Assembly (NCBI RefSeq): GCF_014529535.1
Contig: NW_023503409.1
Coordinates: forward strand, 5,580,390-5,644,389
DNA length: 64,000 nt
DNA from: Bradysia coprophila
Taxonomy: Eukaryota > Arthropoda > Insecta > Diptera > Sciaridae
Direction: 5' to 3'
Shown piece after piece: positions 60,384-64,000 of this stretch (positions are counted from its first letter, which is position 1; every line of letters begins with the position of its first letter). The position numbers and the translations under genes were made by a program. A model generated the notes under the pieces. That model did no database searches and was not told where the DNA came from. It worked only from the letters and a program-made list of their open reading frames with translations.

Positions 60384-61389
60384 ATGTCGTATCTAAACGA
60401 ACGGTCGGTAATTCTCGAAAATTGGATGTTTATAGCTCCAGTAGTACTGCTGATTGCGACTTACATCTATGTGAAAGAAAATCGAAAAGGCAGCGAACAG
60501 AAAAACGCTACCCCATCCAACGACAATGTAAGTTCTCTGGCCGAATCCGAATACATTGGCGAGTATCAAGAGGAGAATGCCGTTAATTATGAAGAGTATG
60601 CGCCGTTCCTGAAAGAAGACGAGCACATACCATTTCCTGGGGCAAAGGTTACATTAGACGGTGGTGCGGCTAGATTTTATGAAATTGCTAATGATCGTCG
60701 TAGTGTCCGCAAGTACAGTACGAGAAAAGTTGATATTTCTGTCATCGAAAAGTGTATCCATGCAGCAGGTTAGATAATTGAAATGGTTATCAACACCTGA
60801 AGCGTGTATAAACAACAGTTGTTTAGGTACCGGTCCGAGTGGTGCGCATACAGAACCATGGACGTTTTGCGTAGTCCAGGATCAGACATTGAAACAGCAA
60901 ATTCGCAACATTATTGAAGAAGAAGAATTGGAAAATTATACGAAACGGATGTCACGAAAATGGACAACCGATTTGAGGCCACTGAAGACGAATCATGTCA
61001 AAGAATATCTAACCGATGCACCGTATCTAATCTTAGTGTTCAAGAAAGTGTACGGTACGTTCAAAACTAACAATTTCGTAATGCCAGCCAAATTACAATG
61101 ACTTTTCTATTACGTAGGCGTTCGAACGGATGGTCAAAAGCAGCAACACTACTACAATGAAATTTCCATCTCGATTGCTACTGGTATCCTTCTATCTGCC
61201 TTACAGTGTGCTGGCTTAAATTCACTAATTTCGACCCCGCTGAACAGTGGGCCAGCACTTCGTCAACTACTTAACCGACCATCGAACGAGAAGTTATTGG
61301 TTCTATTACCAGTTGGATACGCAGCTGATGACTGTAAAGTGCCGAATTTGAAACGTAAACCACTTGAGGAGATTTTAGTAAAATATTAA
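60384..61389 (+). CDS. Iodotyrosine deiodinase (halotyrosine dehalogenase)
   Basis: FMN-dependent, membrane-anchored enzyme of the nitroreductase superfamily that removes halogen from mono- and di-halotyrosines using NADPH-derived electrons. Exons: 60384-60768, 60827-61054, 61118-61389; GT-AG, phases consistent, 294 aa (human IYD is 289). An N-terminal membrane anchor lies at about 14-30 ([17 protein letters not shown]), then an acidic linker. FMN phosphate-binding residues are in DRRSVRKYS (R105, R106, S107, R109). The motif [12 protein letters not shown] (129-140) stacks against the flavin. The substrate lid carries the family's halotyrosine-binding triad, here E162, Y166 and K187 ([12 protein letters not shown] ... 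NHVKEYL). The C-terminal [13 protein letters not shown] and [10 protein letters not shown] are typical. The donor of intron 1 (GTTAGA) is unusual but phase and homology fix it. Orthologous to Drosophila CG6279. Convergent with the Noc1 gene; the two stops are 202 bp apart. AATAAA is at 61565. Confidence 0.95.
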
Positions 61390-61591
61390 CCTTCTCGTGA
61401 ACGGATAGTAGTCAATCTGTTGTCAACGACGATGACAAAAAAGTGATGAAAACAGTAAATGTTTAAACAAATGAAGTAAAAGATTTTCCATCAAACAATT
61501 GACAATGCTTAAAAGAAAGGTAGAGACAAGTTTAATCGCGTCCACTTACCATCCCCAACGTTTCAATAAAGCGCAGTGACAAATTCTCAGA

Positions 61592-64000
61592 TTAAAATTT
61601 CTTTTTATTTCCAAATTTCTTCTTATTTCCACCAAATGTCCGATTGGTTTGCTTTTTGGATGAATAATTGTTTGACTTGAATCGTTTCTGCTCCCAGTTG
61701 AGCTGTTTCTCCGACGATTTATCTTTATTGAAGATATCTCCTAGCGTACCATGCGTTTTCGATTTGCCCGTGTCCTCCAACATTTCAGCAAAATCTTCGG
61801 CAGCAGCGAAAAGTGAGTTCATATCTGCAGAAACAAAGAGATAAGTTAGAGAAGTGTGTAAATGTAACAGTCCAAACCACTATTTCACTTACTGTCGGTA
61901 TTTTTCAATGTTTTCTGGAAGTCCTTGCCACTCATTCCTTTCAGCTTTTTGGACTTGGGTTCATCTTCCGGATCTGATTCTTCGAAAATGTTTTCATCAT
62001 CGTCTTCGTCACCATCGAAAACGGATGCATCGTCGTCGCTATCGTCAGCCAATGATATTGAACCATCGTCATCGGAATCGTTCTCTTCATCAATAGTGCC
62101 ATCATTCTCGATATCGCTTGCTCCGTCACTATTTTAAATATTTTAAATGAAAAGAAAAATTATTCCAGGTCAGTCGGTTGGTTGCAGGACGTTGTAAGTT
62201 CCACAACTTACCCCGCATCATCGACATCCTCATCATCCCAGTCACCATCATTTTCCTCCTCTTTATCCTCGTCAACTTTTTGCTTCTTTTTCTTGTCTTT
62301 CTTATTCTCTGCGTCGTCTTTTAATTCGTTACCCAAATCATTCATGAAATCCAAGTCATCATCTTTTCCACCGAGTCCATCTAAATACCTGTAATGAAAG
62401 TCAAAAGTGACAATTCCTCCTCCCGCATCAAAAAACAACAATGCAAACTTACGCATCAAACTCGTCGTCGTTCACCGAATCCACATCATCATCTTCAGCG
62501 TCAGTTGCGAATGCAGCCCGTTTTTCTCGTTTCTGTTGTAAATATTCCAGAATGAACTTCTCATCTTCGCTGCAATTTGATGTCGTCAGTTCTTTCACTG
62601 GTAAGCCACGACCGCCGCTGGCTGTGTAATTTTTATTATGCACAAGATGAACCATTGATTGCGATTTAACGTCTTCAGACGGTTTCTTCGGATTACGAAA
62701 TGCGAACCGGTCGAGGAATTGAGTGAGACAAAAGTCTCGGAGTGGATCGCCGTAGAAACTAATTGGCTTTTCTGAAATAAGAGTGTGGCTGTCAACAGTG
62801 AACTCGTGGCCAGTTCAGAAATTCGACTTACCATCGATAAGATTCTTAGCAAAGACTTTCAACGATGGATGGAAGTAGTCGGCAAGTTTCAGTAGCTCCG
62901 TTTTCAGAACAAATTCAGCTCCGGCGAATGCAGGGGTTCGTTGATAAGGATTGTATTTGCTTGGAACAATTTGAGTGACTTTTTCAGCAATTTCATTTTT
63001 CGCCAGATTCTTTGCGTGGTGCCATGACGACTCACTTTTTTCCTGATCCATTTTCTCTGCATCTGCCTCAGTGTTTTCATCTGATTCATCTGCGTCAGCA
63101 TCCTTATAATGCTCTTCATCATCGGATTCCTCGTTCGCCTTTGGCCACGTCGTTTCTCCACCGGTCTCTTTGGTTGCTTCAACAGTCTTCGATAATTCTG
63201 GTCTTGACTTCAGCAACTTATCAACGACAATTAGGCATCCGCAAGAAATTTGCGTAGGGAAATACATTGCCACTTGTAACAAACGTTTGATAAAGGCCTG
63301 CGCTCTCGGCACATTAGCATCCATATATGTTGACCGATGGAAAATATGCAGGAACTGTGCAGCTGCTTTGGGACCAACGTTAACCAAATTTATGTCCAGC
63401 ATTTTCTTGTACAGCGCATTGTAATAACGATCGTACTTTCCGGACTTGACAGCCATGATTTGCAGAAGTAACGCGAACGTCTGAAGGGCTATATGAATGT
63501 CGGCCAAATGAATCAATCGGTACATGGTATCTTGGATGTCTTTCGTTAAAATGGAACCATCGGAACCTTCCGTAGTCGCGTCAACTATGGCACGTTTCAG
63601 ACAACGCAAAATTGCGTGCATTGTTCTACTGTTAACAGCTCCTTTCTGCACCATAACTTTGAAAAATGAAAAACAAATATCCACCAGCTTCGTACACAGT
63701 TGGACGTTCCCTCTGGGAGCGATTTGGGCGAGGAAGCACAATGCAAAATGTTGAGCGTGTTCGGTGATGTTGTTGCGGAACAACAATTTTTCCGTTTCCT
63801 TTGCTATTACTTCACACATGGCAGGATGTTTATACGCAACTTCTGTCAGATGATGGAGTGCTTTTGAAGCTACTACGTTTGATGGATCACCCAGTTTGTT
63901 CACCAGCATCGAGAGCAACATTTGCTCTTTTTCTGGAGAATAACAAAGCAATTTCGCCGTACAAACAATAGCATGGTTTTTGCTGTTGTCCTGGTTGCCT
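61592..64000 (-). CDS. Noc1 / CEBPZ, nucleolar ribosome-biogenesis factor (5' part outside window)
   Basis: C-terminal part of the CCAAT/enhancer-binding protein zeta family (yeast Noc1/Mak21), a HEAT-repeat-like scaffold of early 60S pre-ribosomes in the nucleolus. Exons on the minus strand: beyond 64000 to 62832, 62771-62453, 62388-62212, 62128-61893, 61824-61592. Junctions are GT-AG and all phases agree. The frame is open to the window edge. The first exon codes the CBF-type helical domain (for example TMHAILRCLKRAI, KYDRYYNALYKKMLD, NVGPKAAAQFLHIFHRSTYM), an acidic insert (ESDDEEHYKDADADESDENT) and YNPYQRTPAFAGAEFVLKTE. Next comes EKPISFYGDPLRDFCLTQFL. The C-terminal third is strongly acidic with Lys runs (DKKKKQKVDEDKEEEND) and ends in the basic tail GGNKKKFGNKKKF. 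Antisense ORFs rich in Ser/Arg here are shadows of the Asp/Glu codons. The N-terminus and start lie off the right edge. Confidence 0.94.

Noticed and set aside
61854-62629. Plus-strand Ser- and Arg-rich ORFs opposite Noc1
   Set aside because: They are shadows of the Asp/Glu/Lys-rich codons of the Noc1 C-terminal exons.

Overview
The window is AT-rich nuclear DNA from an animal, almost certainly an insect. Genes are split by GT-AG introns, there are no operons, and the recognisable proteins are insect-like orthologues of conserved animal genes. The many short inverted-repeat elements would fit a nematoceran fly such as a fungus gnat, but that species-level guess is inference only.

Layout: (1) 1-4 kb is repeat-rich and holds the wreck of a rhodopsin-like GPCR gene on the minus strand, split by tandem repeats and a 515-bp foldback element. 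(2) 5.7-25.7 kb is one plus-strand LONRF gene (TPR, two RING fingers, LON domain; 8 exons, 755 aa) with a 16.5-kb first intron full of short hairpin elements and tandem arrays. (3) 25.7-30.6 kb is intergenic with two MITE-like insertions. (4) 30.6-31.7 kb is Aprt (minus, 4 exons, 184 aa), head-to-head with (5) the SCaMC mitochondrial ATP-Mg/Pi carrier (plus, 32.5-49.5 kb, 7 exons, 490 aa). The 12-kb intron 4 of SCaMC contains two candidate alternative first exons that splice in phase and would give forms without the EF-hand domain. (6) 52.1-59.2 kb is a direct segmental duplication carrying two minus-strand, intronless genes for secreted proteins of a family I do not recognise, separated by a 657-bp MITE. 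(7) 60.4-61.4 kb is iodotyrosine deiodinase (plus, 3 exons, 294 aa), convergent with (8) the 3' part of the Noc1/CEBPZ ribosome-biogenesis gene (minus), which runs off the right edge.

The genes are independent housekeeping functions: ubiquitin ligase, purine salvage, mitochondrial adenine-nucleotide transport, halotyrosine dehalogenation and 60S ribosome assembly. I see no sign of a co-functioning cluster. The most unusual material is the duplicated secreted-protein pair, including an in-frame stop in one copy that cuts off a hydrophobic C-terminal tail, and the putative EF-hand-less SCaMC starts. Exon boundaries were derived by hand from splice consensus and reading-phase agreement. Repeat boundaries are approximate.
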